Shown here piece after piece: positions 45,670-57,574 of a DNA stretch of 64,000 nucleotides. The translations under genes and the position numbers were made by a program. This stretch comes from Linum tenue (taxonomy: Eukaryota; Streptophyta; Magnoliopsida; Malpighiales; Linaceae). The notes below the pieces were generated by a model, which saw nothing but the letters and a program-made list of their open reading frames with translations, was not told the DNA's origin and made no database searches. Position 1 is the stretch's first letter. Every line of letters begins with the position of its first letter. The DNA lies in NCBI GenBank assembly GCA_946122785.1, contig CAMGYJ010000011.1:41690513-41754512 (forward strand). The letters are read 5' to 3'.

Positions 45670-47776
45670 TAGGGCTGGGAAACAGTCCGGTTCGGTTTAA
45701 ACCGGACCGGATTGACCCGATTTTTTACAACCGTATTGGCCAACTCCACAACCGAAGACAGGATTGGATTATTACACGGTTAAACCGTGACCGGACTGGA
45801 TTGAATCCGGTTTCAACCCAAAAACCGGATCACCTTCTTCCATCTCAAAACACTGTCGTTTGACAGTTTGAACACAAAAAATCACTAACCCCCCAATCCC
45901 CACGCCATTCCAAAATCTTCCTTCTCTCTCATTACAACCCAAGTCTTCCTTCTCTCTCATTCTTTCTATTTCTCCTTCCAATTTCCATCTTTCTACTTCT
46001 CCTGGGACGACAATAAGAAACCAAATCCCACCCATCCCATCCCTTTTCCTATTCTGTTCCTCCTTAAATCTTAACCCATCAAGAAATTGAGGGGGGGCAA
46101 AAAGGGGGCGGGTCTTGCATGCTTCGCTATGGGAGAGATCCAGAGAAAGTCATGTCATACATGTTTCGATCGGAGAAGAAGCAGAGCGACGGCCACTTCA
46201 AATCGGCTAGTGAGACTGAGAAGAGAGAGGAGACCTGCGGCCGTTCCAAATCGGTTGTCTCGTCGTCACGGCCGCCGCCATGGAGTTGGATGAGAGGCAA
46301 GCGGAGAGGATGGGTGAGATTAGAGCGCAGAGTGAGAAGAGAGAGGGAGGGTTTCGATTTGGGTGTTGACGGCAGGGTGGGTAATTGGGAGGGTGATGGT
46401 TTTTTTTTCCTTTGCCGCTAGGATGGGGGGAGACGATTTAGGGTTATGTAGTTGGGCCTTGAGAATTTGGGCAGGGATGGTGTGGCCTGTAGTTGGGCCT
46501 GGGCCTAAGTTGCTGAAGCAGGTGGGCTTGCTGGAGAGATAGGATGGGCTGAAGTTGGGCTATCCGGTTTTTCCGGTTTTAACCGGATCGGACCGGATTA
46601 TGAACACAGCAACCGCAAACTGATTGGGCTAATTGGATTCCGGTTTCCGGTCACAACCGGGACGGTTGAAACTGGTCGGTTTCCGGTTTGACCGAAAAAC
46701 TGGGACCGAATTCCCAGCCCTACTCCCAATTCCCACCCTGCCGTCAACACCCAAATCGAAACCCTCCCTCTCTCTTCTCACTCTGCCCTCTAATCTCACC
46801 CATCCTCTCCGCTTGCCTCTCATCCGACTCCATGGCGGCGGCCGTGACGACGAGACAACCGATTTGGAACGGCCGCGGGTCTCCTCTCTCTTCTCAGTAT
46901 CACTAGCCGATTTGAAGTGGCCGTCCGCTCTGCTTCTTCTCCGATCGAAACATGCATGACATGACTTCCTCTGGATCTCTCCCATAGCGAAGCATGCAAG
47001 ACCCGCCCCTTTTTGCCCCCTCAATTTCTTGATGGGTTAAGATTTAAGGAAGAACAGAATAGGAAAAGGGATGGTATGGGTGGGATTTGGGTTTCTTATT
47101 GTCGTCCCAGGAGAAGTAGAAAGATGGAATTGGAAGGAGAAATAGAAAGAATGAGAGAGAAGGAAGACTTGGGCTGTAATGAGAGAGAAGGAAGATTTTG
47201 GAATGGCGTGGGATTGGGGGGTTAGTGATTTTTTGTGTTCAAACTTCAAACGGCAGTGGTTTTGAGATGGAAGAAGGTGATCCGGTTTTTGGGTTGAAAC
47301 CGGATTCAATCCAGTCCGGTCACGGTTTAACCGTGTAATAATCTAATCCCGTCTTCGGTTGTGGAGTTGGCCAATATGGTTGTAAAAAACCGGGTCATCC
47401 AGTCCGGTTTAAACCAAACCGGACTGTTTCCCAGCCTAATTGGGAGGGTGATGGTTTTTTTTTCTTTGCCGCTAGGATGGGGGGAGACGATTTAGGGTTA
47501 TGTAGTTGGGCCTTGAGAATTTGGGCAGGGATGGTGTGGCCTGTAGTTGGGCCTAGGCCTAAGTTTGCTGAAGCAGGTGGGCTGGCTGGAGAGATAGGAT
47601 GGGCTGAAGTTGGCCTATCCGGTTTTTCCGGTTTTAACCAGATCAGACTGGATTATGAACACAACAACCGCAAACTGGATTGGCTAATTGGATTCCGGTT
47701 TCCGGTCACAACCGAGACGGTTTAAACTGGCCGGTTCCGGTTTGACCAAAAAACTGGGACCGAATTCCCAGCCCTA
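45670..47776. mobile_element. 2.1-kb hAT-like element with an internal inverted duplication
   Basis: It begins TAGGGCTGGGAA and ends TTCCCAGCCCTA. A perfect 8-bp duplication ATTCGTGT flanks it at 45662-45669 and 47777-47784. Internally 45670-46722 is a full unit (parts A about 45670-46384 and B about 46385-46722) with its own right terminus at 46722. It is followed by A inverted (46723-47438) and a second B (47439-47776). Only the outermost ends carry the target duplication, so the rearranged structure appears to have moved as one unit or to have formed in place. Subterminal 'accggaccgg' motifs are abundant. No transposase. Confidence 0.9.
46723..47438 (-). repeat. Inverted copy of part A of the hAT-like unit
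   Basis: Reverse complement of about 45670-46384 with few differences; its terminal CAGCCTA lacks one C against the normal CAGCCCTA. Confidence 0.9.
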
Positions 47777-47784
47777 ATTCGTGT

Positions 47785-48017
47785 GCTTGTTTTTGGTACT
47801 TATCAATTAATTCCCCATAGTTAATTATTCCATTTTGGTTTACTGTAACGCTTTTGTCTCTTGTGATATAAAGTCTCTATGACTCTATGCAGCCAACTTG
47901 AGATCTAATTAAACGATTGTATCTTTCTCAATGATTGGAAGTGGATAAGCCCTTTCAAAGTTACATTGGTGCCTTCTGATCTCCACATCCTACTATCAAG
48001 ATTTGATATTTTTTTAG
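47785..48017. other. Short spacer
   Basis: AT-rich, nothing recognised. Confidence 0.4.
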
Positions 48018-48957
48018 GTTTATGCCACATTTGGTCACTGAGATTATAAATCGAGTCATGTTTAGTCACTAGAAAATTTAATATCAACTTTGATCACTTT
48101 AATTATTGAAACATGTCAATTTAGTCACTCTCCCGTTAGTTCCAGTCCAACTCCATTAGAGTGACCAGTGGCGGAGGCAGGATTAGAAACTACCCCTGTC
48201 CTATTTTCAAATATAATATATAATTAATAAAAATTTAATAAATATAATTATAAGTAATTATATTCAAATAATTCATTCATAGATAAAGAAACAATCAACT
48301 AATACAATTATATTTTTCATAAACAACCACAACGAGTTTTCATATTCCGAAACAAATGCAAAATACATTCGTTGTGTACACTTTTAAGCAAGTCTCTTTC
48401 AGTGTATCCCATCAAATAATCATTAGCAAAATGATCGCCAATCCAACTTTGAAGTTGTTCTTAATACAGCTGAAACTAAAAATTCTCTTTCTAGTTTCGT
48501 AAGCAAATAAACTTACAGATATATGACTTATAAACTTTCATCTCCACCATTGCTCGAGATAATTCATCATGTACAAGCTGTTGTCGAATAATAGTGTCAT
48601 GAATGTAATCAATTGACTAATTTTTAGCAATTAATGAACAAGTAATGAGTTGTGATATAGTTACAAAACATCCTTATGTTACTTATAGGTGTGATATTTT
48701 TTTTCCTCTCCTAAAAATTACCCCTGTCCCGGGACAATGCCAAAATGGCCTAGCTCCGCCTATGAGAGTGACTAAATGTGACATGTTTTAGTAATTCGAG
48801 TGACCGGAGTTGGACAGAGGCTAACGGGAGAGTGACTAAATGTGACATGTTTCAGTATTTCAAGTGACCAAGATTGATATTAATTTTTTCTAGTCACTAA
48901 ACACGAGACAAATTAGTAATTTCAGTGATAAAATGTGGAATTTATTTTTTTAGTTCC
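48018..48957. mobile_element. Foldback element interrupted by a hAT-like insertion
   Basis: The left arm (48018-48165) and right arm (48765-48957) are inverted, sharing 'ccacattt.gtcactga', 'gtttagtcact', 'gaaacatgtca' and 'actctcccgttag' in mirrored order. The right arm repeats its 'gtgactaaatgtgacatgttt' segment. The centre was split by the 48166-48764 element. Outer target duplication not resolved. Confidence 0.72.
48166..48764. mobile_element. 599-bp hAT-like element nested in the foldback
   Basis: It starts CAGTGGCGGAGGCAGGAT; the right end, reverse complemented, reads CATAGGCGGAGCTAGG. A perfect 8-bp duplication AGAGTGAC flanks it at 48158-48165 and 48765-48772. Same terminal family as 25483-26446 and 52143-52718. 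Confidence 0.88.
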
Positions 48958-50204
48958 AAATTATATGCTCACCCAACCGAGAAACTTGACTCCCTCGAAG
49001 AGATCAAAGAAATAGGAATGGTGTCTTTTCAATTTTATCAAGTCATGAAAATCCACACTAGTATTAGTAGAAAAGGGAGAAAGCATTGATTTGCACGTGA
49101 TCTTGAGTAGATAGAGACAAAGCTGGACGTGATTATATTTCTGAGCGATTAAAAATTTGATTCAATGAAATTCAAATCTGACTACTTTACGTCACATTGT
49201 CACATATATAATCTTATCAAAAGATTATTTATAATCCGAGTGTAAAATGTAAGTCGATTTAAACGCTCCGACGATCAAACAACTGAAATCACAAGCCATC
49301 TCTCCCTATTGTAGAGTCAAATATGACAAGTATATTTGAAATGGTGTAGATTGAGGTCGAATTTTTAGTAAATCTTTGGTGATAGCGAGAGATGGAGTGA
49401 TGGAATAATGGACAAAAATATGTGCGTCCCCATTTCAGCAGTAACTTACCTTAGTCGGCTTATCATTTGGGATTTCCACACCACCGTACAAAAAGGATAA
49501 TCATCATATCATATGGGATTTATATATGTGAACCCAAGATTTGATGGGCCTACTACAATGATATTCAACCCCATGGATCGATGCTTGAGAATCAAGAACT
49601 GAAACCCAAAAGGTTGAATGGAAGAATTTGGGGCCCAATGATCAAGGGAGTAGTCATCCAATTTCCTCACTAGCTATTTCAAGTTAGGATCTTAGGTCAT
49701 GTAAGATTTAATTATTGCAAGTAGAAGTTACGTAAATTTTTCCCGGAGCTTGAAAAATAGAACGTAACTTTAACAAAATCGACAATTGCTTGAAAAAATA
49801 GAATAAACGCTCAAAGAAACTAGGTAACTCGCAATAAACGAAAGACAATAAGAAAGCTATTTGGGTTCCAATCTTCTCCTCCCCATTAAACGAAAGACAC
49901 AATACATATTTATAGGCATAAGAAGCCTCTACCTTTTCCTATCTAGAACATGAAACCTTTCCCACAAGGAAAAGATAACCAAATCCTAAACATACTAGAA
50001 AACAATCCCAAATCCTACTAAGACAAGTAAACGATATTAATATCCAAATAATACGAAATACTAACTAATTAATAATTCTACTAAAAATAGATGAGCCCAG
50101 AAATCCCTAGACTATTACGAATGGCTCGTATCGTAACAGTAGATAACTAGGATAAATAACAAAAGCTGGTTTTGGGTGAGTATCCAAAGAAGAGTAAAAA
50201 GGGT
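48958..50204. other. Spacer; possible reversed solo LTR at about 49690-50150
   Basis: No genes. On the minus strand a TATA-type box (cctataaatatgt) at about 49905-49917 and the general composition of 50150-49690 resemble an LTR, but no paired copy or target duplication was found. Confidence 0.35.
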
Positions 50205-50400
50205 AAATTGCAAGTTTGGTCAATGGAATTACTAATACATTTCACCTTTGTCACTAACTTTATTTTATTTCATTCATGGTCATTTAAATTAGTGTTGTAG
50301 TCTAAATTTGGTCACTGGCCGTTCGTATTCGTTAGACTCCGTTAACACCGTCAGTTAACTGCTGATGTGGCTAACAGAGGTGCTGAGTCACCCAATTTTA
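50205..50400. repeat. Fragment related to the 'ttggtcact' foldback/MULE ends
   Basis: It contains 'tttggtca', 'tttgtcacta', 'atttggtcactgg' and 'cgttagactccgtta', the same vocabulary as the arms at 48018-48957. A one-sided fragment. Confidence 0.45.
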
Positions 50401-50589
50401 ATGAGAAAAAAACAAAAAAAATACTCGCTGATGACTCAATATTTTCACATGTTTTCCCCTTCATTTCTTTATCGTTTAACATGGCAATTAATCTTTACTT
50501 GGCCTATTTTACACTAGGTTGTGTTCATTTGTCACATTTCGGGTCCTAGCACATAAAGTGAAGCATAAACGCAAGTTTCAAGTCAATCG

Positions 50590-51060
50590 GAGATCAATTG
50601 GTGACTCGAGGGGAGAAACTCGGGCATGCCTTGAGGATGAATGAATTTATACCTCATTTTACTGACAAAGAATCATATAAGCTTATCATTAGAAGGAAGA
50701 GGAAGAGACTACGAGCATCTGGGATCAGACGACACCAGAATCGGAGGTCAAACGAGCTCAAACGAGCTGAACGAACCTTAGGAGTGCATGCTGGAAATTG
50801 TGCACGGCCGTGTAATATTGTGCACGGCCGTGCGAGTTTTCCAGGAGGTTTGCATGGTCAAAACCTCAATTTGCACGACCGTGCAAGTCGGGGGTGCGAA
50901 TCTCAGCGGGTATAAAGGCTGTTTTGCGATTTTTGGAGAGAGAGAGAGAGAGTTGAGTTTTGGATCCCAAACACCCAAGGGACGAACCAAAGAGAGAGGG
51001 CGATCTAGAGTCATTCTTGGAGCCAAGACGTAAAGCAATAGGCCGAACTCGGTTAACAAA
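50590..51060 (+). repeat. LTR/leader-like segment, plus orientation
   Basis: Matches the minus strand of 10190-10520 over about 330 bp. Contains the palindrome GCACGGCCGTGC twice (around 50802-50833), a degenerate third copy (gcacgaccgtgc), a TATA box (gggtataaagg at about 50908-50918) and a GA tract at 50937-50954. No internal domain follows. Confidence 0.55.
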
Positions 51061-51475
51061 ACATTATGTGTACGTGTGTGTCTCTTTACTTTTCTCTGTT
51101 GTGTGTTTGTTTCTAAACAAAAACATTACCTCGATCGTTCGTCCAAGATTTAAGATCGATGACTTGAGAGCCAAAGCCCCATCTCGTGAAACACCTGGGC
51201 TTCAACACCAGGTCAAGCCCAGCACACAAGTCCATACGATCGATCCATAACTAATCTCGTTTATTTATCTCTTCTTATAAGATAATTTATTTGCTACACG
51301 TGTTCTACCAGAACAATGGTATTCTGGAATGATAAGTTGACGCTGAAGTATTATGTCAAGGTAGTTTGGGAAACCTTGAGATTTAGTGCAGCTACTTTTC
51401 AATGGTACAAACTTGTTTGGAGCTATCATCCTCGCTCTAGTTTTATTGCATGGCGGGTTGGTATTAGGAGCAATC
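51061..51475. other. Spacer, nothing recognised
   Basis: Possible continuation of the LTR/leader segment; no coding signal. Confidence 0.35.
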
Positions 51476-51483
51476 ACTACACG

Positions 51484-52775
51484 TAGGGCTGGGAAAATAG
51501 ACCAGACCGTTAGAAAAACCGTGGTCCAAACCGTACCGCACAATTTGGTCCGGACCGTAGATCGTGAAGTATGGTCTGGTCTGGTCCATGGTCTGTATTA
51601 TTTTATGATTTGATCTCTTGGTCTGGTCTGGTCTAGACGCGGTTTACCGGACCAAACCGTAGACCCAACTGACTTGTCAATACGTGTTAATAACCCATTT
51701 GACCACTCTCCAAACTCCCACAACGACACCCAAGTCTCAACCTTAATTTTGTGAATCTCTTCCCTCCTTCACTCACAACCACATTTAACCACAGAGTAGA
51801 GATAATCGTGTCTCCATATGACATTATGGTAATGTTTATGACATTATGGTGCAAGCTGGGATGCTTTTACTTTGTATCTTTGTTATGTACTAAGATTTAG
51901 AGTATCAAAATTATTCATGCATGTTAGGATTAATGTTTTAAGGCAAATAACAATTATTTTTCTTGATTATGGGTTCAATTTTTTGTGTGGTTGACTAAAC
52001 AAATTATTCATTTTTTGTTGAGTGTGGTCTATCTGGACCAGACCAGACCGAACTAGACCGCACAGGCGTGGTCTGGACCAGACCGTATAGTCTCTGGTCT
52101 GATCTGTGGTCTATACTTTAGCCTCTCGATCTGGACCGTAGACAGTGGCGGAGGGAGAGGGTAACAGGGTGGGTCCCGGGACCCACCTTGGTTCGGGGAA
52201 AATGGTTAAATTAGGTACGATAGTTAATTGATATCCAAAATTGAGTCGCGTTTAATTGAGAATAGTTTATCGAAAAGTTTTGTGTTTGAATCTTAGCGAC
52301 GTCATTTCTTCAGCATACGGTATACAAATTTGTGCAAACATCAATTTCGTATAAGTTAATTTTCTTATAAGGGAGCATGGTAGTAAATGGTATAATATAT
52401 TATTGAAATCTTCCAACAACTTGATTTATTGATACTAAATATTTTTTAAGAACATCATTCGAAAGCGAACGACTAGGTAAATCATGAATTATTGGTTGGT
52501 ATAAGACTATATTATGCAAAGTGATATTCTTGATATCTTCGACTGCTAAATCAATGATTGTTTGATATATATGCAAAGTGATATTCTTGATATCTTCGAC
52601 TGCTAATACATTTTAATTTATCAAAAGTTTTCAACGTAAGATTATATTAAAAAACTATTTTATAAATTTATTTTTTTCAGGTGAACCCACCTTATACGAA
52701 ATCCTGGCTACGCCACTGACCGTAGACCGTATATATGATCTGGTCTGGACCAGACCGCACCGTTTCCCAGCCCTA
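51484..52775. mobile_element. 1.29-kb hAT-like element
   Basis: Ends TAGGGCTGGGAAA and TTTCCCAGCCCTA are perfect inverted repeats. An 8-bp duplication ACTACACG flanks it at 51476-51483 and 52776-52783. Subterminal 'ggtctggtc/gaccagacc' motifs fill both ends. It was later hit by the 52143-52718 insertion. No transposase. Confidence 0.92.
52143..52718. mobile_element. 576-bp hAT-like element nested in the previous one
   Basis: It starts CAGTGGCGGAGGGAG; the right end reads CTACGCCACTG. A perfect 8-bp duplication ACCGTAGA flanks it at 52135-52142 and 52719-52726. It contains a 57-bp-offset duplication of a 35-bp segment (52514-52548 and 52571-52605). Confidence 0.9.
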
Positions 52776-52783
52776 ACTACACG

Positions 52784-55015
52784 TACATAGCTGAGATCGG
52801 ATCTACAAATCTTCCTTTTATCTAGACGGCGACGACGTCAATCCCCCATCAAACGTACTGGAGATCGGATCTATGTTATCTACGACGGTTGAAGGAAATA
52901 ATAATAAGGAACATGTGTAGCAAAACTTGATCCCCCACATGATTAACATTTAACTGAATGTTAAAGAAAGAGTTTGAAGCATTCTTACATAGGCCTTTGT
53001 CGGTTATAGAAATCCAATTCCATACTGAACTCTCTCGAATTCATTTCCCCCACATTTGGTTCGTCCCTTTTTCATTACCGACAAAAATAAATGAATTACT
53101 TGCTTCTGACTACAAATATTACTGGAAAATCCACCACCAAGTAAATAATATCATTGTGGGTTGTACCTTCTGACCAAATTCAGAGAACTGGGTCAAAACC
53201 CTTTTTGAGTGTGACCATGGCATAAGTCGGCACACGTGGCCATATGCTTGAGGAAGCCCTAAACCCACATGATAAACCCTTAACAATATGGATGGTACGT
53301 CTTACTTCCTAGTAGTAGTAAGCATCCATGTAGATGCATGGAGTTTTACTACCGAATCTGTATATTCTGCCTATTGTTGGTTTAGAGAGACAAATTAATC
53401 TAACTCAATTTTCTACCACCTAGAAACCACTTTAGAACTTAATCCTACGGCTATTAGTACTTCATAATTGTTTCTTCTCTAGTTTCCATTCTCATTGTCG
53501 GTATTTGAAATCGAGAGTTAAAGTCATCATGACCTGCGAAACATGATGGTTTTTAGCTTATGCTATCAATGTCTTGTGTGTATATTGTATATATACATAA
53601 CAAGTTTATGAGTTTTAAAAAACTCATTGTGCATCCTCTTAATTACCCTCTCGTCTATTAAGTTACTCAAGGTTAATTTCGATGTAGATGTCCCTCGTCT
53701 AGATGTTTCCTCTATATATTGAGATTCATAATCATATAATTAGGAATAAACTACTTCATACAATTTTCATTGTTTGGTGCTTGGATTGTTATTGACCTCT
53801 CGATTAAAGGTACATATACCATGAAAAAATTAATAAATAGTGAAAGCATATATCGCGATTTATGTCGTTCAACCTTGCAGGGTACAAGATATATCACAGG
53901 AAGGGGAGTTATTATATATATACGAATCTCAACACTATAGCACTGGTTGTTCATGCTGGTGGTGTTTCAGTGTTGTTTGCTTGTGCGTTTCACGATATCG
54001 ACATTTTATACCCCTCTAACAAACCTCTTAGTGGCAAATGATGCTTTTCTATTGTTAGTTCGCTTTTCTATTGGTCTAGTGGTCGAGAAATGTGATATTC
54101 TTATTGTCATCCTTTAACTCCTTGCTTGAACTACTTTTGTTGCGTTTGATAACTTGATCTATGTGATTGCCCTCATCTAACAGCTTACCATATAGATAAT
54201 ATTTTGATTTCAACTCCTTGCTAAAACTACTAATTGAGTTAGCAATAAAGTAACAGGTAAGATCCTTTCATTATCGTTTTGTGAATTTGAATATTTTCGG
54301 TCATATATTTTTCTTTTTAGTACCTATATATAAAAGGTGGGTTTCAAGCTGAAAATGCCTACATTGCCGACACCTGTCCAAAATCCCAAAAAAAAAACAT
54401 ACTGTTTTCCATCATATTACAACTTTGCTATATATCTCCTAACACTAAACTTTGCATGTCGCCGCCTGTCACTTGGAGAGTGACGCCTGGCCCAGAAGTC
54501 CCAACCGCAGTCACCATATATAACAATCTGAAACTCGAATTCGAAAAAACAAAAGAGCACTCACCAAAAATCACGATTCACATACCATATATAATTGCAT
54601 AAGAGAAACTATATCTCTACAAAGATCAACCATTACTTACGGCTAAAAAAATAAAGATGACTAACGAAAACATGTTGATCTGCAAGCTAGAAAGTGAACT
54701 AAGATGAGAAAGTCGAACCAGAAAGATACAGAAGGGGAATAGGGGAATGAATAAATGACTGAATCACAACAAAAAAGAGTATTACCAATGCAGGGGAATG
54801 ACACGGATACACGAATTGAGAATCGGAGAAGAGAGATGACCCAGGTATTGAAATTGCCTCAAAGGCAGATTGAGAGAATCAGAAAGCAAATGGGGTTGGA
54901 GGTCCCGGATTTGTATAATTTTAAAAAATACCCAAAATTTTTTACCAGCATGCATGCAGGCACTCCGTGATGCTACAAAAGAGATATTATTATTGGGTAA
55001 ATTAAGGTACGTTAC
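52784..55015. other. AT-rich spacer, nothing recognised
   Basis: Short frames only (for example 52958-53173 and 53751-53954), with no motifs. The region just left of 55016 would be the intron after the transporter exon, but no second exon was found. Confidence 0.5.
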
Positions 55016-55127
55016 CTGAGACACCAACATTGTAGCCAAACATGAGGCTGCCATAGAGGATGACGATCGGAGTAATCTTAGCCTCGAACTTTGTCCCTCC
55101 GATGGGCGTGGACCCAACGCTTGCCAT
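55016..55127 (-). pseudogene. Orphan first exon of an STP-type hexose/H+ symporter
   Basis: The minus strand from the ATG at 55127 gives 37 codons and one extra base: a start, then 'KFEAKITPIVILYGSLMFGY' and 'NVGVS', followed by a GTAACG donor at 55015. This matches the N-terminus and first transmembrane segment of plant sugar transport proteins (F-E-A-K-I-T-P, then L-M-F-G-Y-D-V-G-V-S-G). About seven residues usually present between ITPIVI and GLMFGY (the SC..AATGG part) are missing, and the usual Asp is Asn. None of the remaining exons is seen in the next 2 kb, so this is a truncated gene or captured fragment. Confidence 0.72.
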
Positions 55128-55272
55128 GGCTGATATCGATTGTAGGACGGAGGATCTGATGGTGGTGGTCGTCTCAAATATGATTTTGTTGTATTTTGTT
55201 GGTACCGAAGAGTGGTGAAACGTGAGAGGGAGAAAGTGGATGGAAATGGAGTTTAGGTGAAATGGGGAGTGG

Positions 55273-55285
55273 GGTTTATATAGAG
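55273..55285 (-). promoter_or_regulatory. TATA box of the orphan transporter exon
   Basis: On the minus strand 'ctatataaacccc' lies about 150 bp upstream of the ATG at 55127, with purine-rich sequence between. This suggests that the original promoter is preserved. Confidence 0.55.
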
Positions 55286-55299
55286 GAGAGAGTGGAAAA

Positions 55300-56360
55300 T
55301 GGATATACTAAGGAAAGGTGGGGCTTGCGACCATAAAGATCTATCCACGTGGCGAATCATGTTTTATTTATTGGTAGAGGGTGTTGATTACCATCCTACT
55401 CATCTTCACCGGAAGTTGATGGATTTCACAAAAGCAACAAAGCCAGAGAAGAAGAGGACGTTGAAGCAGACGAGCACCGCAACATGTAACAAAAACCAAT
55501 TTCTATTGACAGGTTCACTGCAGACTACGTACATACATTATAGCCCTTATAGCAATGCATTTGCATACATAGTGCTCCGTCGAGACTCGTATCGAGATCC
55601 GAAGCAGGTGCATGAACTGAAACCAATTTTCACTCTTATCTTATCAAACTCGAACACGATCATCTCCTCTTATGTATAGAAAGTAGTCGACCGGCATCGT
55701 TGAGTCACACCAATAGAGATGGAAATCAAAATAGCATGAGATCGAGTTGGGTATATCATGCAAAGAGTACGTGCCCTCCTAACCTACCTCGATGACACTT
55801 TTGTACATTGGGTCAGAAACTAACCTCTGCCTTCTGTTTGTTTCTTCGGGGGGGGGGGGGGGTTCAAGATGGGCCCCTGAAACACAACAACGTTATTGGG
55901 CCAGTTACGTGGATGCTCTTAACTCGATATCGCCAAATTGCAAAACAATGATGGATCATACAACTAAGATCCGGATCATCTTTCAACAAACTGGTTCAAA
56001 CCCAGAAACCGAAACATCATAATTTGGCCAGATTAACCAGGATTAAACTAACGAACGAAAAAATATTAAGAAATCCAGGAAGCTATCGCAAAATCTAGCA
56101 GAGAAATAAAAGCAGAGGGAGATGCAGAAAACTTTTTGGGAGCGGTGGCTGGTGGTATAGCGAAGATCGAGATGAAGAGTTGAGATGGAGGTAGTGAGAG
56201 AGGAGGTGTGGTCGGCGGTACCGGTGACTTATGGGGTTAGGAGAGGGCGTCAAATCCTTTGTTTTCCAATTTTGGTAGGAGGCCTGACAATTCTCAGAAT
56301 GAACTATAATGGACTTCAGAGTGAAATTTCTATTATGGCCCACTGTTATTGTCATTTGCG
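55300..56360. other. Spacer with a poly(G) tract
   Basis: No gene recognised. A run of about 17 G lies at 55846-55862. The 126-codon frame at 55299-55679 has no motif. Confidence 0.45.
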
Positions 56361-57004
56361 CGGGAGAGTGCGCTACTATCTGCTAGTGGAGTCTTTTGGC
56401 CTCTGATTTGGTCTTCCCATATCTGGAAATGTGTTCCTTGTCTAAGATACGAAGGAGGCCAAATCTTTTATAGATCTTGCTTGTTTTCTCCTCTCCCCTC
56501 CCTCGTCTACTTCCTTGTTTCGTTTTGCAGATCTTGACGATCGGGAGACGTGGCCTCTGGCTTTGGACGCGGTTGAGAGAGCTTGAAGGCGGAAGTATTT
56601 TAACCCTTTGTCTCTTTTGTTGACCGTCCAGTTGATCAGATGTTTTCATTGGGTGTTGTCGGCGGGAAGCTTCTGTTGATTGACTCGGAGTGGGGATGGT
56701 TAAATGCGTCCTCATCCTGTCTTCCGGGTTCACGACTGCTGGTGGGAGGAGGAGGCGTGTTGTGATCTTTGGCGGCGATGGATCTCGACCGCGGCGGTAG
56801 AAGAGAGCAGAGGGGGGCTCTGACGACTAGTGTTGGGAGTACTTTTGCATGTTTTGGTCATGGGTCAGGACCCTATTGGGTACTGGGCCTGTTTGTTTGA
56901 CCTTATATTTGAGTTTCTATTTCAATTCTACCGTTATGTGGCTTGCACTTTTCCGTTTGGACTTAGCCTATTCGTATTCTTAATGATATCTGATTAAAAA
57001 AAAA
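56361..57004 (+). mobile_element. Possible non-LTR retroelement 3' end
   Basis: Moderately GC-rich, transcript-like sequence ending in 'cttaatgatatctgatt' and an A-run at 56996-57004, as at the ends of plant LINEs. No RT or RNase H remnant is present, so this could be a LINE 3' untranslated fragment or a retroposed transcript. Confidence 0.4.
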
Positions 57005-57308
57005 TCTACTAGTGAGCAACTGAACATAATAAACATGTTTTCTCTAACTTCTAAAAACAAGAAGAAAAAATAACTATTCAAGCCATTATCCAAATAAATA
57101 TATGTAAACTTTAAAAAAAAAATGGCATGTTCTCTAGAACTGTTTTCGTGGCGGCTGGCTGCATGGGCTGGGCTGGGCTTTGGCTTTTTCAAGGCTGGTC
57201 TAGTCTGAATTCTTCGAATCAGAATTTCATACATCTTTCTCTCCCAAATCCATATATATCCTTAACACACACGAACAAAACAACATATTCAACATTTCCA
57301 CTTCCACC

Positions 57309-57311
<3 letters not shown>

Positions 57312-57344
<33 letters not shown>
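57312..57344. repeat. CT microsatellite in the 5' region of the ERF gene
   Basis: An uninterrupted CT run of about 16 units, likely in the 5' untranslated region, downstream of a TATA-like 'catatatatcc' at 57251-57261. Confidence 0.85.
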
Positions 57345-57348
<4 letters not shown>

Positions 57349-57574
57349 GTTAACTTCAACCAGGGGTCACCTCTTCCATTTTATATCACAAACCAATTTC
57401 ATTCACGCAAAAACAATTCATACCCCCACCAAAAGGAAAAGTAAATTGAAAAAGAAAGGAAATTCAAGACCCACGAGCGGCAGAGAAAGGAGAATTTGAG
57501 GGGGTGTTTTTTATATGATAGTTGGTTTGGTGGTCGTCTTCTTCGTGCTTCGAATCAACATCTATTATTAGTTC

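Noticed and set aside
46087..47024. Arg-rich frames repeated in the two arms of the 45670-47776 element
   Set aside because: They recur because the arms are inverted copies; no recognisable domain, so not called a gene.
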